Part shown: one piece after another, positions 1 to 11,300 of the stretch
How positions within the stretch are numbered: position 1 is the first letter of the stretch
Layout of the letters: the number at the start of each line of letters is the position of its first letter
From: Tribonema minus
Lineage: Eukaryota > Sar > Xanthophyceae > Tribonematales > Tribonemataceae
NCBI GenBank assembly: GCA_017506865.1
Contig: JAFCMP010000552.1
Location: forward strand, 496,001-560,000
Direction of reading: 5' to 3'
DNA: 64,000 bases
Notes under the pieces: generated by a model
Told to the model about the DNA's origin: nothing
The model's database searches: none
Seen by the model: only the letters and a program-made list of their open reading frames with translations
Made by a program: the position numbers and the translations under genes

Positions 1-179
1 ACCAGGACCTCCGAGTCCATGGGCGATGATGATAGAGTGTTCAAATGACTATGTACACATGAAATGAGGGCCCGCATGAACGACGCTTCTGCATGAACGA
101 ACGCTTCTGAATCACAGCACCCCATTCAAAAGACGGTCGTGTACTGCTGGTGCACATGTAGTGTACAAGCTGCCCTCAC

Positions 180-2816
180 CTCTGAGCCCAGGAAGCCGCC
201 GCCAATGACGGTGACGTGCCTGTGGAGCGTCACAGCCAGCAGCCACGGGGGGGGGGGGGGGGGGGGGGGGGGGTGAGCGTCATCTGATGCGCTGTGTCGC
301 GCTTTCGAGCATGCGCACGGCCAGCGTCCGCGGCAGTGTCAGCTGCCCTGTTGCGTCAGCTTCACGGTTAAAACGTGGTAACCTCAACTGCAAATTCGAC
401 AGCACGTTCAACACTGCACCTCGCCGCTGAGCGACGCGGTCGCAGCGCCTTGCTGAGCGGTGCGCTCTCAATGCTGAGCCGTGTCTCATGCATAGTCACG
501 CAGCGCTGGACCACCCACGCAATGTGTCCTCTCTCTTGTCCTCCTCCAGTCGCGGTTAGTGGTGCGTGTCTCAATGCGGCGCACTGCCACATGACACGAG
601 TCATGAGTCACTCACTTGATGTGCTCGCTGTCCTTGAGGCTCTCCAGCGCCTGGAAGTCCTCGAGGTCGCTGAGCGTGTTGATCATCTGCACCGACAGCA
701 GCAGATGGCATGAGGGAACGGCGCGGTCGCTGCGTGAAGTTTTGAAAGGGACTTGCGGCCTCACGAGCAGCAGGTCGGCCATCCGTAAGGCTGATGCATG
801 CAGCAGTGCTCAGTGAGACATGACGCACGCGCACACGTGCTGCAGACTGCCGAAATCAAGAGCTAATGCATGATTGTGGCGCACTTCCAACATCAACTTC
901 GAAGCATCGCTGCTTTCAAAAACGGTTAGTGCTTGAAGGTTCTTCTACATCACACCCATGCATCCGGTGGCGGTGATAGGTCCGGCAACATGGAAGTTCA
1001 AGTGGGTGACGCACCTCGCTGAGCTGCTGACGCGTCTTCTCGGGGTCGAGCACTGCAGCGCACAGGCAACACGGCAAGCACGGCGAGCGCGCAGACTTGA
1101 GATGGCACTCAGCACAGTGCCTTCGACGATCACCACATCTGTGTTGTCAAAATCTGTGAGCTCAGAAGCCAGCAGTACTGTAGTAGGTTTCAAAGTGCCC
1201 CGTGGACGGAATGAGCCAGCTAGTGTTGAATAGCAGCTCAACAAATCACTGAGCGTGAGAGCTGATGGAAGCGACGGCCAAAATAATTAGAGTTGAGCTC
1301 TGTAAAGCTGACAACATTGTATGCTGCAACTGAACGTGATCGGTGAGCGCTCGATACGGCCGACAGCAGGTGTCAAAGCGAAGCTGTCTGTCGCCGGTCA
1401 CCGTCAACGGCACTATCGTGCAGTGACCACGCACAGGCACGTCACCGTGGCGGTGAACAGGATGCAGTACCACTGCACTTTCATGATGCCGCTCAAGGGC
1501 ACGAGCATCAGGTGTGTGTACTTTGTAGAAGCAAGCCTCCCCACTGCACTGGCACTGTGTTGACCTCTTTCACGTGTGACAACACTGCCACGATCGCTCG
1601 ACCCCGGTCTCAATTTCGGCCACACAGAAGGACTTACCGTACAGCCTCCGTGGCTTCCCGGGACACGCAATGAGGCACTTGTCGTAATACACCATGCTGC
1701 TCCCATCATCCAGCAGTATGCGCCGCCTGTCCGCATCTATCTTGATGCCCGCGCGCTGCGCCACGGTGACGGGGCCGCCGTACCCTCCCGGCTGCAGGTC
1801 CGGCAGCCTGCTGCTGATGTCTGCGGGGGCAGGTGGGGGGCGCGTGCGCACAGCAGTGCTCTCTGGTGAGAGAGGGTATGGGGCAAGCAAAAATCAAGCA
1901 GGGTGTGGGTGCACAGACTGATGTGGCTGCTGCTGCTGCGCTGCTCTGCGCGGCGAAGATGAGGTAGCGCTACGGCCGCACGTCAGCAGGCGGCAATCCC
2001 AGTTCACTCAGTGCCGGCCGGCAGCAGCAGATGGGCACAGCAGCAAGGCGATGCCGCAGCGCTACTCACGCCGGCGCCACTCGTTGTAGCTGTGCAGCAG
2101 GTCGGGCCCCATCTGGGAAGGTCCTTCAGGCTCCTGAGGATCGGCGACATCCTGCTGGTTGTGGAAGGCCGGCGAGGCCGTCTCGTCCGTCAGCAGCAGG
2201 ATGTCTGCATCGGGCTGCAAGTTCAATATGCTCTCGATGGCGGCCGAGGCTGTCGTGCCGGATCCTATGATCACGTAGGTGTACTTGCGCTTCGGCAGGG
2301 CGCTGGGTGCCTTCCGCATGTGCGCCGACAGCGCTCGTGCGGGCATGCCATCGCTGTAGGTCAATGGTTCTGCCTCGCCTTCTAGCTTGGCCTTCTGCAC
2401 GAGTGCGCCGGTGGAGGCGCAGGCGAGTGCTGCGAAAGCCCTGCGGCATACGAGCAGCAATCCATCGACTATTGGATCAGTAGGCCACGGACAAGTGCAA
2501 GTGCCTTAGGAAACAGCGGCACGTCGAGCACACAAGCTACTGCAACCAAGTTGGAGCATACGTACAACATGGTGCGAAAGACTACAGATCGCACACTTCT
2601 CAGCTGCAGGTCATGCCAGCGGCATCATGAAGATAGCAGCAGCACTTACCACCCGGATCTCCCGCTACCCTCGTGCCGTCTCTCCCTTCCTCCCACTGTT
2701 GCTGCTGCAGGCACAGTGCTGCTACCCTGCTGCCTTGAGCGCCTGGCAGAGGTGTGCAGCCTGCTCCTTCCGCATCGGGACAGCTGGCGGGCTGCAGCGA
2801 TGCATGATACAGCCAT
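180..2816 (-). CDS. Apoptosis-inducing factor (AIFM1-like), 3' end outside window
   Basis: Flavoprotein oxidoreductase of the mitochondrial intermembrane space. Exons read right to left: 2816-2650, 2440-2070, 1820-1638, 1052-1015, 686-616, 219-180; all junctions are GT-AG and phases join. Exon 1 starts with ATG and encodes an Arg-rich presequence (MAVSCIAAARQLSRCGRSRL), then a hydrophobic segment WAFAALACASTGALV near residue 56, matching the import signal plus membrane anchor of animal AIF. The FAD-binding motif is YVIIGSGTTASAAIESI. YYDKCLIACPGKPRRLY, SDLEDFQALE and the second Rossmann motif VTVIGGGFLGSE (about residues 277-289) follow in AIF order. The C-terminal half lies beyond position 1. 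Several exons are only 38-71 nt. The ATG is 243 bp from the divergent TATDN3 start. Family assignment is firm; a role in cell death is inferred from the family only. Confidence 0.88.
247..273. repeat. Poly-G run of 27 bases in an AIF intron
   Basis: On the gene (minus) strand this is a C27 tract about 25 nt upstream of the acceptor of the exon at 180-219, so it acts as a pure-C polypyrimidine tract. Confidence 0.9.
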
Positions 2817-3059
2817 GAGACGACAGCAAGGTGCCAGGCCTTCCCTGCGCGGCCTGGCAGCGAGCGTTGGGCAGGAGCTTATTTTCAGGTCTAGACTTCA
2901 CTTCAAGTTGGCGTGAACTTGAGAAGAAAAAAGAGATCTAAAACCCTCCAGGGGCGGAGATGTTCGCACGTTGATGGCTTGCTGCTGTTGCTGACGCTGC
3001 TGCCGAACGCCGCACCTCCGGACTGCGGCTCAATCCCTATGAAGGGTGACTGAAACTCG
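2817..3059. promoter_or_regulatory. Shared divergent promoter, AIF / TATDN3
   Basis: 243 bp separates the two start codons, which point away from each other, so the region must hold both promoters and 5' UTRs. It contains a near-palindromic CACTTCAAGTTGGCGTGAAC segment around 2897 that belongs to the TTGAAGTT motif family recurring in this window. No TATA box is evident. Confidence 0.5.
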
Positions 3060-4686
3060 ATGGCAGGCTCTAAGATCGCCCTCCTTCTCAGTCTATCCTG
3101 CCGCGGCGGCACAGCATTCGCCCCCACCTCGCACCTCGCAGCGATGCTCGACTGCCACGCTCACATCAGCGACGAGTCCTTCGATGCCGACAGAATCGAT
3201 GTGCTTCGAATAGCAGGCGCTGCCGGCGTGAGGGGCATCGTGGCTGTAAGCGAAGGCGTTCATGATGCACGTGCTGTGCTGGACCTTTGTGCCAAACATT
3301 CTTCATCTTCACCAAGGCTGCACCCTTCAATCGGCATGCACCCTTGCCGCGCCGATCTCTCGGCGTTGCCAGAGATGCTCGAGCTGATCGACCGTCATCA
3401 CGCTGCGTTGGTGTGCGTGGGAGAGGTGAGAGGTTGATGCTGCAAGTGTTTGTTGATACCTGCACTTCATCCGTTATGAGTCTCTTGTGACTGCTTTGTC
3501 CACATTTTCATCACATTCTCATTGGAGTTATCCACTGACTTCTACTTTTTCAGCAATGTAAGCAGCATGGTGTCGCTGGCAAGGCGAGCGAGCGGGCGCT
3601 TTTGTTGATCGCCGGCTCTCGCACCGCCGGCCAACTCTCAAGACAGCAGTACCCTCCATGCGCTGCGCAACTGCAACACCCACTAACGCCGCATCACGCA
3701 ACGCAACACGCGCTGCCGCCGCCGCAGGTCGGCCTCGACTTCAGCCCGCACGTCGTCGGCGACGGCGACGCCTCGCACGCCGCGCGCGACGTGCAGCGCC
3801 GCGTCTTCTCCGCGCAGGCGCAGCGCGCCATGCGCTACGACCTCGCCGTGAACGTCCACTCGCGCGCCGCCGGGCACCACGCTATCGCGCTCCTGGCGGA
3901 GCTCGGCGTGCGCCGCGCGCTGCTGCACGCGTTCGACGGCAAGCCCAAGTACGCGCAGGCCGCGTTCGAGCGCCACGGCTACGCGTTCTCCGTGGCGCCG
4001 AGCGTGTGCCGCAGCCCCGGTCTGCAGGCGCTGGTGCGGCGGCTGCCGCTGGAGGCGCTGGTGCTGGAGACGGACTGCCCCGCGCTGGTGAGCCATTGCT
4101 GAGCGCTGCTGTGCTGCTTGCTTCCGAGCGCACGCCGACGCGCGGGCCATAGCACGCGGCGGCGGCGGTGTTGGTTGAGGCGATGATGCCAGCTGGCTCA
4201 GAGGGTCATGATCGTGCAGCGGTGCTCGCCAAGAGCTCATTGTAGCCCCGGAGCTCTGCTGCTGTTGCGCGCTATACGTAGATACTGCACTCACCTGGCA
4301 GTGGCACTGGCGCCACCTGGCACATGCGTTACTTCATAGAAGCGCGTATTGCCTGCAGGCGCACACTGCAACCACCCCATGCTCAATCCCCCAGTCACCT
4401 GTGCATGTCAGCCGGTTCTGTAGGCAATACGCGATCTGGCTGTCTCGCAGCATGTGTACCTCATGTTTGGGTGTCTATAAAGACAGCAAATTCGTCACCC
4501 AGCCGCTGATCCGTTGCTGTGCGTTCCTGTGGATTGCAGGGGCCGGTGAAGGGCGAGCGCTGTGTCCCAGCGGACATAGCCGTCGCGTGTGAGTGGATTG
4601 CCAACATCAAAGAGGTGTCCGTCGAGCGCGTCGTGGAGGCAACGCAGGAGAATGCAAGACGGCTGTTTCCAAGAGCCTTTTTGTGA
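3060..4686 (+). CDS. TatD-family metal-dependent hydrolase, TATDN3-like
   Basis: Three exons, 3060-3425, 3728-4087 and 4540-4686, all phase 0, give 290 aa. The TatD metal ligands are all present: DCHAHI near residue 30, GEVGLDFSP with the Glu across junction 1, NVHSRAAGH, LLHAFDGKP and LETDCPAL. The wording HSRAAG, HAFDGKP and ETDCPAL, and the ending TQENARRLFP, are closest to TATDN3 rather than TATDN1/2. Family members are 3'-5' exonucleases or phosphoesterases using two metals in a TIM barrel. The protein has about 28 extra N-terminal residues (MAGSKIALLLSLSCRGG then TAFAPTS) before the second ATG at 3144, where the family normally starts. This may be a targeting presequence. The ATG at 3144 is the alternative start. 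Confidence 0.9.
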
Positions 4687-5350
4687 CACTTGCTGCCCCC
4701 AGTGTGTGAAGTTTTGTGTGCTTGCTTGCTTGCGCATGTTGCTGACGTAGAGCGCACCGATTTCTGTGGCGTTGTGCTTGTTGAGTGCGAGCCTTTGTTG
4801 GCTGTGCAAACTCAATGGAGGTATTCTAATACTATTCTTACTGACAAAAAATCAGCAATGTTTGCACTTGCAATAACGGCTTCGACAACATTGCGCCATC
4901 TCTCAGCAGGATGCTTGAGAGGCAAACTGAATTATACGCCAATGGGAGCTATGAGCATCAGCGGTACGGCTATTGTCGTTGACAGCTGAAAGTCTTAGAG
5001 CAGGTGGGCTGCTGCAATGCATGCAAACTGATCTTCTCTCTTCTGTCGAAGATCCGTACACGTTTCTGAGGAGACCTGGACACCGGCTCGTGCCCGTGGG
5101 CTCTTGACAAACGCGCCCCGCACCACGGCGTGCGACGGCGATAAGCTGGGCCCGCCGGCACCAGGATCTATCTTCTTCAAAACGCTTGAAGTTGATTTCT
5201 GGAATGGTTGAAGTGACAATTGTTGTGAGCTGTGTTGCGACCATGGTGCTTAGTTGGTGAAGGCGTTCTTGTGCTGGTTGCCGTCTCTTATACGTGGCAG
5301 CAGGTGATCATCTGTTACACGTCTCCGAGGCCGCTTGACCAAGTTGAAGC
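4687..5350. other. Intergenic, no gene seen
   Basis: Contains the 3' end of TATDN3 and the promoter and 5' UTR of the next gene. Two TTGAAGTT-family motifs occur (near 4709 and 5187). I see no coding exon or RNA gene. Confidence 0.5.
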
Positions 5351-8300
5351 ATGGCCGATCTTGGCTCAGGCGAGCCTGATCCAAGAGGACTGGCATTTGC
5401 GGACCCGGAGCAGACAAACGGGACAGCATCGCCTCAACAGCCTCAAGTTGACGCCTCGCAAACTCCAATCGAGCACCCAGTTGACTTGTCCGATCAGGAG
5501 CCATTCCAAACGTCGATAGACAGCAATGGAGGCACCATCAGCGATAGCGGTGTCGGCAGCGCTGTTGACAAGGAGCCTGACCAGACTGCTGATGCAACAG
5601 CCGCACAAGATCCGGCGGCGCAGCAGGCGCAACCACCACCACCGTCGTTCACCTCCATAGTTCTGAGCCGCCACAACGCAGACATCACCTTCGGCGAGGC
5701 ACTGTGGGAGAAGCTGGATGGGATCAGAGACAAAGGCGCACACGGCGTCAAGGTGAGGATGTGACTGCTCAGCATTCCTGCATGCATGAATAACCAAGCA
5801 TTTTACGTTCAGGCCTAGCATCGCTTGAACCTTGACCCTACCCCTCGGACGTCAGCGGCCTCGCACTCTTAGCAGCCTGCATAGCACGGCCGGTGCAGTT
5901 CGTCCGCTCATTCACATCGCATGCAGCAGCTCAGCTGACCAACACCTGCCTCGTCGGTTCCACACGGCCGGGGCGGTCTGTCTGCTGTACTCAGCGCACG
6001 CGAATCGCGCACAAGCGCACCGTCTCGCTGCGCACACACTCCTGGCACTGCTGCAGCCCTCACCGCCCGGAGAGCGGGCACGCCACGGGCCGACACCTCA
6101 CTCGCACCTGCGCTGTACACGCGCTGCGCAGGTGTGCCGCGCCGTCGCCGCCTTCCTGCACGAGCGCGCGGACGTCGAGGAGGCGTTCGGCAAGGCGCTG
6201 CTCAAGGCCGTCAAGAATGCCAGCGCGGCGCTCGGCGGCTGGGCGCCGCGCCTGTGCGGGGGGGACGGGTGGGGGGGCGTCCTGGCGGCGCTGCGCAGCA
6301 TCGGCAAGCAGCACGTGGGCCTCGGCATCTGCGTGCGGCAGAACCTGAGCCGCGTGCTGGAGGTGTTCACGGCGACGCAGGCGCAGGAGGTGCAGCGGCT
6401 TGGCGACCAGGCGAGCTGCGTGGTCAAGGAGATGGAGGTGAGCGCTGCCGCGCTGAGCGCTGCCACATGGGGGGGCAGGGGCGGGGGTGCCGCAGTATCA
6501 GTTGGACAAAGCGGAGGGAGCCTGCGGCATTGGCGGCTTCTGCGCTGCGGTGCTTACTGCGTGTTCACGCACGCCAGCAGCCTGTGTGACAACAGGTCAT
6601 TCGTGCTGGCACACTGTGTGACGAAACGTGCCCACAGCATTGCTGCAGCTGCACGTGCTGCGCTGCGCAATCCGCAACGCCGCGCCGCTACTGACGCACG
6701 ACTCGGCACCGCGCACTGGCAAGAATGCACACCCCTACACTGCGACAATCGTGCATTGTGGGCAAGCGCGCGCTGCGCCATTATTCTGTCGCCGCTGCTG
6801 CACGTGCCGGCCCCCGCACACGTTGTTCACAGTAACGCGCAGTACAATATGCCCCCGCCCCCGCGCTCCGCAGGCGCTGCAGGCGCGCTACTACAAGACC
6901 AAGAGCGCATACGAGAAGGCGTGCATCGACGCCACGCGTGCGGTGGAGGCGCGCAACAAGGCGCAGGCGGAGGCGGCGGCGGCGGGCGCGGATGCGAGAG
7001 TGGCGGCGGCGGCGGCGCCCACGCCGCGCAGCGGCGGCGCCAAGGGCGCGTCGCTGATGCTCAACAAGATGCTGTCCAAGGCGGGCGAGGGGGTGACGAA
7101 GATGGGCATGGCCAAGGGGCAGGTGTGACGCTCCGCTATTGTGCTTATGCTTGTTAGTGCGCTTTTGTATGCTTGTGTGGCGTCAGGGATGCCATATTCC
7201 TGCTGCGGGTGTTGATTGCGAGAGACTGCGGTGCCTCCCTTCCGGCTGATGTGGAGCTGTTTAGCAGAAGCGCGCTGACTCAACATCACGTCAAGCTTCA
7301 TGCTGCATGATGCATGATAGCCTCGCTCAGATAAGTCAGTGGCGCCTTTACCTGCCGGTTTCCTCTACTACTACTTGCTGCTGGCATTGGCCACATGCTG
7401 CAAAGCCGCACCAGCATGTGGAATTCAGTATTCATCAGCATGGACTTTATCAGCATTGCATGATGACTTTGTTGCTTTCTAGTATGCAGTCGTGCATGCT
7501 CTGAAAAAACTCATAGTATGCGTTGTGACGTTTCTGCTAGTCTGTGTGCATTCAAGTACACCTCAGCTGCTGTGCAATGCATCGCTTACATACATGCGCA
7601 CATGCATGAACGTTATACGTCTATGTGTAGTACTGCGCAGGGGACCGCAGAGCTGGAGGAGTGCACACTGGTATACTGTGTACTGAACGTATATTGTACT
7701 GCTGGCATGTATGCTTTAAAATTCTTGCAGAATGTCAAGTAACACATCATTTACACACATGCGCATATACATAAATTGTGAACACATGTATTGTATTGCA
7801 CAGGGGACTGCGGAGCTGGAGGAGCGCGCGCGCACCCTGGCGGCGCAGGTCGACGGCAAGGAGCAGGCGTACATAGAGGCCGTAATGCAGGTCAACGGCT
7901 TCTGCGCGGAGTTTCAGGCGGTAATGGAGGCCAAGGTGAGCGGGCACCCTCAGCGCCGGAGTTCACCAGGAGTTCATCAGAGTTCAGAGGGCGCGGTGGC
8001 GAAGACGTGCTGAACCGCGGCGCTCTCACTTCTTTTTTGTGCGTAGCGGAAGTGTGCTGTTGAGCGCAGCTGGCGGCGGCGGTTTCGTGGCTTTGATGGT
8101 GTCTGCAGTCGGGGCCCATGATGAAGGAGTGTCAACTCGTGCACTTGCAGCTGAAGTTCCAGTTCTACACAACTCATGTGCCGCAACTTACGGTCTTGCT
8201 GACGCAGTACCGCCTTGAAACCCCGCTCGCGCCGCCGCGCGCCGCGCGCCGTCGCCGCCGCAGCTCATCAGGCTGCAGGGCAAAGAGGGGATCGCGCTTG

Positions 8301-11300
8301 CGTCTCCGCGCGCCGCTGCCGTCCCACTACAGTCCGCACTAACACACCGCCGCATAATCCGCTCGCGCCGCCGCGCGCCGCCGCCGCAGCTCGACAGCCT
8401 GCAGGGCAACGAGGAGGCGCGCGTCGCGTTCCTCAAGGACCTCTTGCTGCGCCTGCACAGCGCCGCCGAAGGCACGCTGGAGAACCTGACGGGGGCGGGC
8501 GCGCCGCTGACGCTGAGCGCTGCCGCGCTGTCGTCGCTCGCGCCGCGCGCCGACGCGGAGGCGCTCGCGGAGTTCATGCGTGCGCGCTGCGGGCAGTGGG
8601 GGGCCGCGGCGCTGGGGGGGGGGGGCGGGGGGCTGTCGCGGGACACCACGGGGGCGGGGGAGGAGGGCGCGAGGGCGGTGTTCGAGGGGGTGCGGGCGTG
8701 GGGGCTGGAGGCGGCGCGCGCGCTGCAGGCGGTGTGCGGCGTCCTGGGCGACGTCGCGTCGGCGCAGGAGTCGTACAGCAGGTGAGGTAGGGCGCTTAGT
8801 GTCGTCCGCAATGAGTAGTTGTTGAAGTTGTGCACGTGTGTTCGGTGCGAGCTTGCTGCGCCGGCGCAGGAGTCGTACAGCAGGTGAGGGGCGCGGAGTG
8901 TCATCCGCAATGAGTAGTTGTTGAAGTTGTGCACGTGTGTTCGGTGCGAGCATGCTGCGCCGGCGCAGGAGTCGTACAGCAGGTGAGGGGCGCGGAGCGT
9001 CGCCCGCAATTAGTAGTTGAAGTTGTGTACTGGAGTCGGTGGTGTGAGCATGCTGCACCGGCGCAGGAGTCGTACCTACAGCAGATGAGGCCCGGGAGCG
9101 TCGACCTCGTGAGCTGTTGAAGTTGTGCGCTTCTGCCGGCACGCGCAGCTGCGCCGATGGAGGCGTCGTACAGGTGAGCCACGGAGCGTCACCTTTGTGG
9201 GTTGTTGAAGTTATGCACCACCTGCGGATGCGTGCGCACACCGTGTCTGCTTGCGTACGCTGTCGCGTGCCAGTGATGAGGCAGCGCCGGCGGCGCAGGC
9301 GGCGCACAATGGCGTCATGGGAGACGCCGCGGTGGCGCTTGGGGATAAGAAGGCAGACGCAGGCGAGGCTGAGAGTGCCGGTGTGTACACCTCTGCCTTC
9401 AACGTGCAAATGCACATTGTATGTGTATAGTGCAGGCGTTGCGCAACCTGTAGCAGGTAGCCCACTGCACTTTGGTTGAAGTGAAGGTGAAGTATAGCAC
9501 TGGACATGGGAGGCACCCGTTGCAGATTGTGACAAAGCCCGCTCGGTTCTTATATCATGTGCACCCTTGTTCACCTAGACCCTCCAGCATTGCACGCAAC
9601 GGCATGCGCGCGCAGTGCCACATTCCCCGCTTCCCCAGGCCCGCTACCCCTCCTATCGCGTTCCGTGATGCCACGATGGCCGCGCTGTGCACCTGAGCTA
9701 ATTTCAGTTGCCATGACTGCCCCCGCCTTCCGCAAGGTCCCTTCTGCGGCTGTTGGAGCACCACGGCTACGCTGCGCCCGACATCACCCCTCTGCCCGGC
9801 AACGAGCTCGGGGACCTCTTTGCCAAGGGCATCATGCAGCAGCAGCAGCGCGACGTGTGCGCGGCCCTCATGGCCGCCGAGGGGCCCAGCCTCCGCGCCG
9901 GCTGGGACGCGATAGCGGTGGCGACGACGGTGGCGGCGGCGCGCTCCTCGCAGGTGAGCGAGATGATGGTACTGCTCTGCAGCAGAGCATGTGCCTTGAG
10001 GCACCCGCCGAGCACTGTGTCGCGTGCTGCGTGCGTGGTGAATGATGGCGGTGGCGACGACGGTGGCGGCGGCGCGGGCAGCGCAGGTGAGCGAGACGAT
10101 GGCAGCGGAGCATGTGCCACGTGCGCTGAGCGCTGGGTGGCATGCTGCGTGCGTGGCTCGTGATTGCGGTAGCGGCGGCGGCAGCGTCGGTGGCGGCGGC
10201 CGTGGCATGCGCCGCGCAGGTGAGATAGATGGTGGCATTGCTCAGCAGCGGAGCGGAGAGCGGCGTGCTTCGCGCATGCGCTGTGTGGCATGCTGCGTGC
10301 GTGGCTCGTGATGGCGATAGCGGCGGCGGCGGCAGCAACGGCGGCGGTGGCGGCGGCGGCGACGGCGGCGGCGCGCCCCGCGCAGGTGAGCGAGATGATG
10401 GCACTGCTCAGCAGCGGACAATGTGCCTAGAGGCGTGCGCTGAGTGCTGTGTGGCATGCTGGCACGCGGCGAATGATGGCGATAGCGGCGGCGGCGATGG
10501 CGCGCGCCGCGCAGGTGAGCAACATGTTGGCATCGCTCAGGAGCAGAGCGGAGTGCCTTCGCAGCGCGCCCGCCATGCGCTTCGCAGCGTGCTGCGTGCG
10601 TGGTCAATGATGGCGGTAGCAGTGGCGGCGGCGGCGGCGGCGGCAGCGCACGCCGCGCAGGCGATTGAGGCGCTGGCGCCGCTCGGCAGCGCAGCGTGGT
10701 CATGCAGCGCGCGTGCTGGGCGCTTTGTGGCATGCTGCCAGCGCAGCTTATGACAGCAAGGGGACGGAACAGGCGGCAGTGGAATGCGTGCGACAGGATG
10801 GCGACGGCGGCGTGCGCTTGGGGCAGAACACGCGCTCTGCGCAGTGCGCCATTCATGTGCTGGTGTCATGGTGCCATTCATGCCTGGTTGGCCATGGTGA
10901 CGCGTCAGGGCACACTTCGGGTCACAGGTAGGGTTAGGGTTCGCGACGCAATGGTGGCGGCGACGGTGGCGATGGCGGTGCACGTTCCATACTGCGAGTT
11001 GGGCTCTGTCTACAGTACTCAGCAGCGCATGTCTTTGAGACTGGAGCGTTACGCATGAGGTGCTACGCACACCGAGAGTGCCCTCAAACTCATGCACGAC
11101 TCATGCTGTCAATGCATCATGCTGTCAATGCATCATGCTGTCAATGCAACATGCTGTCAATGCATCATGCTGTCAATGCACCATGCTGTCAATGCATCAT
11201 GCCCTCGATGACATGCTGTCATATTCTTGCAGGTCATGGCCATGGCGCTGGGGAGCAGCTGGACTTTATGTGGAAGATACTGTGCATATCATAAGACTGT

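Noticed and set aside
5832..7157. Single 441-codon frame through F-BAR exons 2-3
   Set aside because: It runs through introns and changes frame relative to the F-BAR motifs; spliced exons 6132-6437 and 6874-7122 explain the coding signal.
11101..11206. CRISPR-like array
   Set aside because: The 15-bp units abut with no unique spacers, and the locus is a eukaryotic intron.
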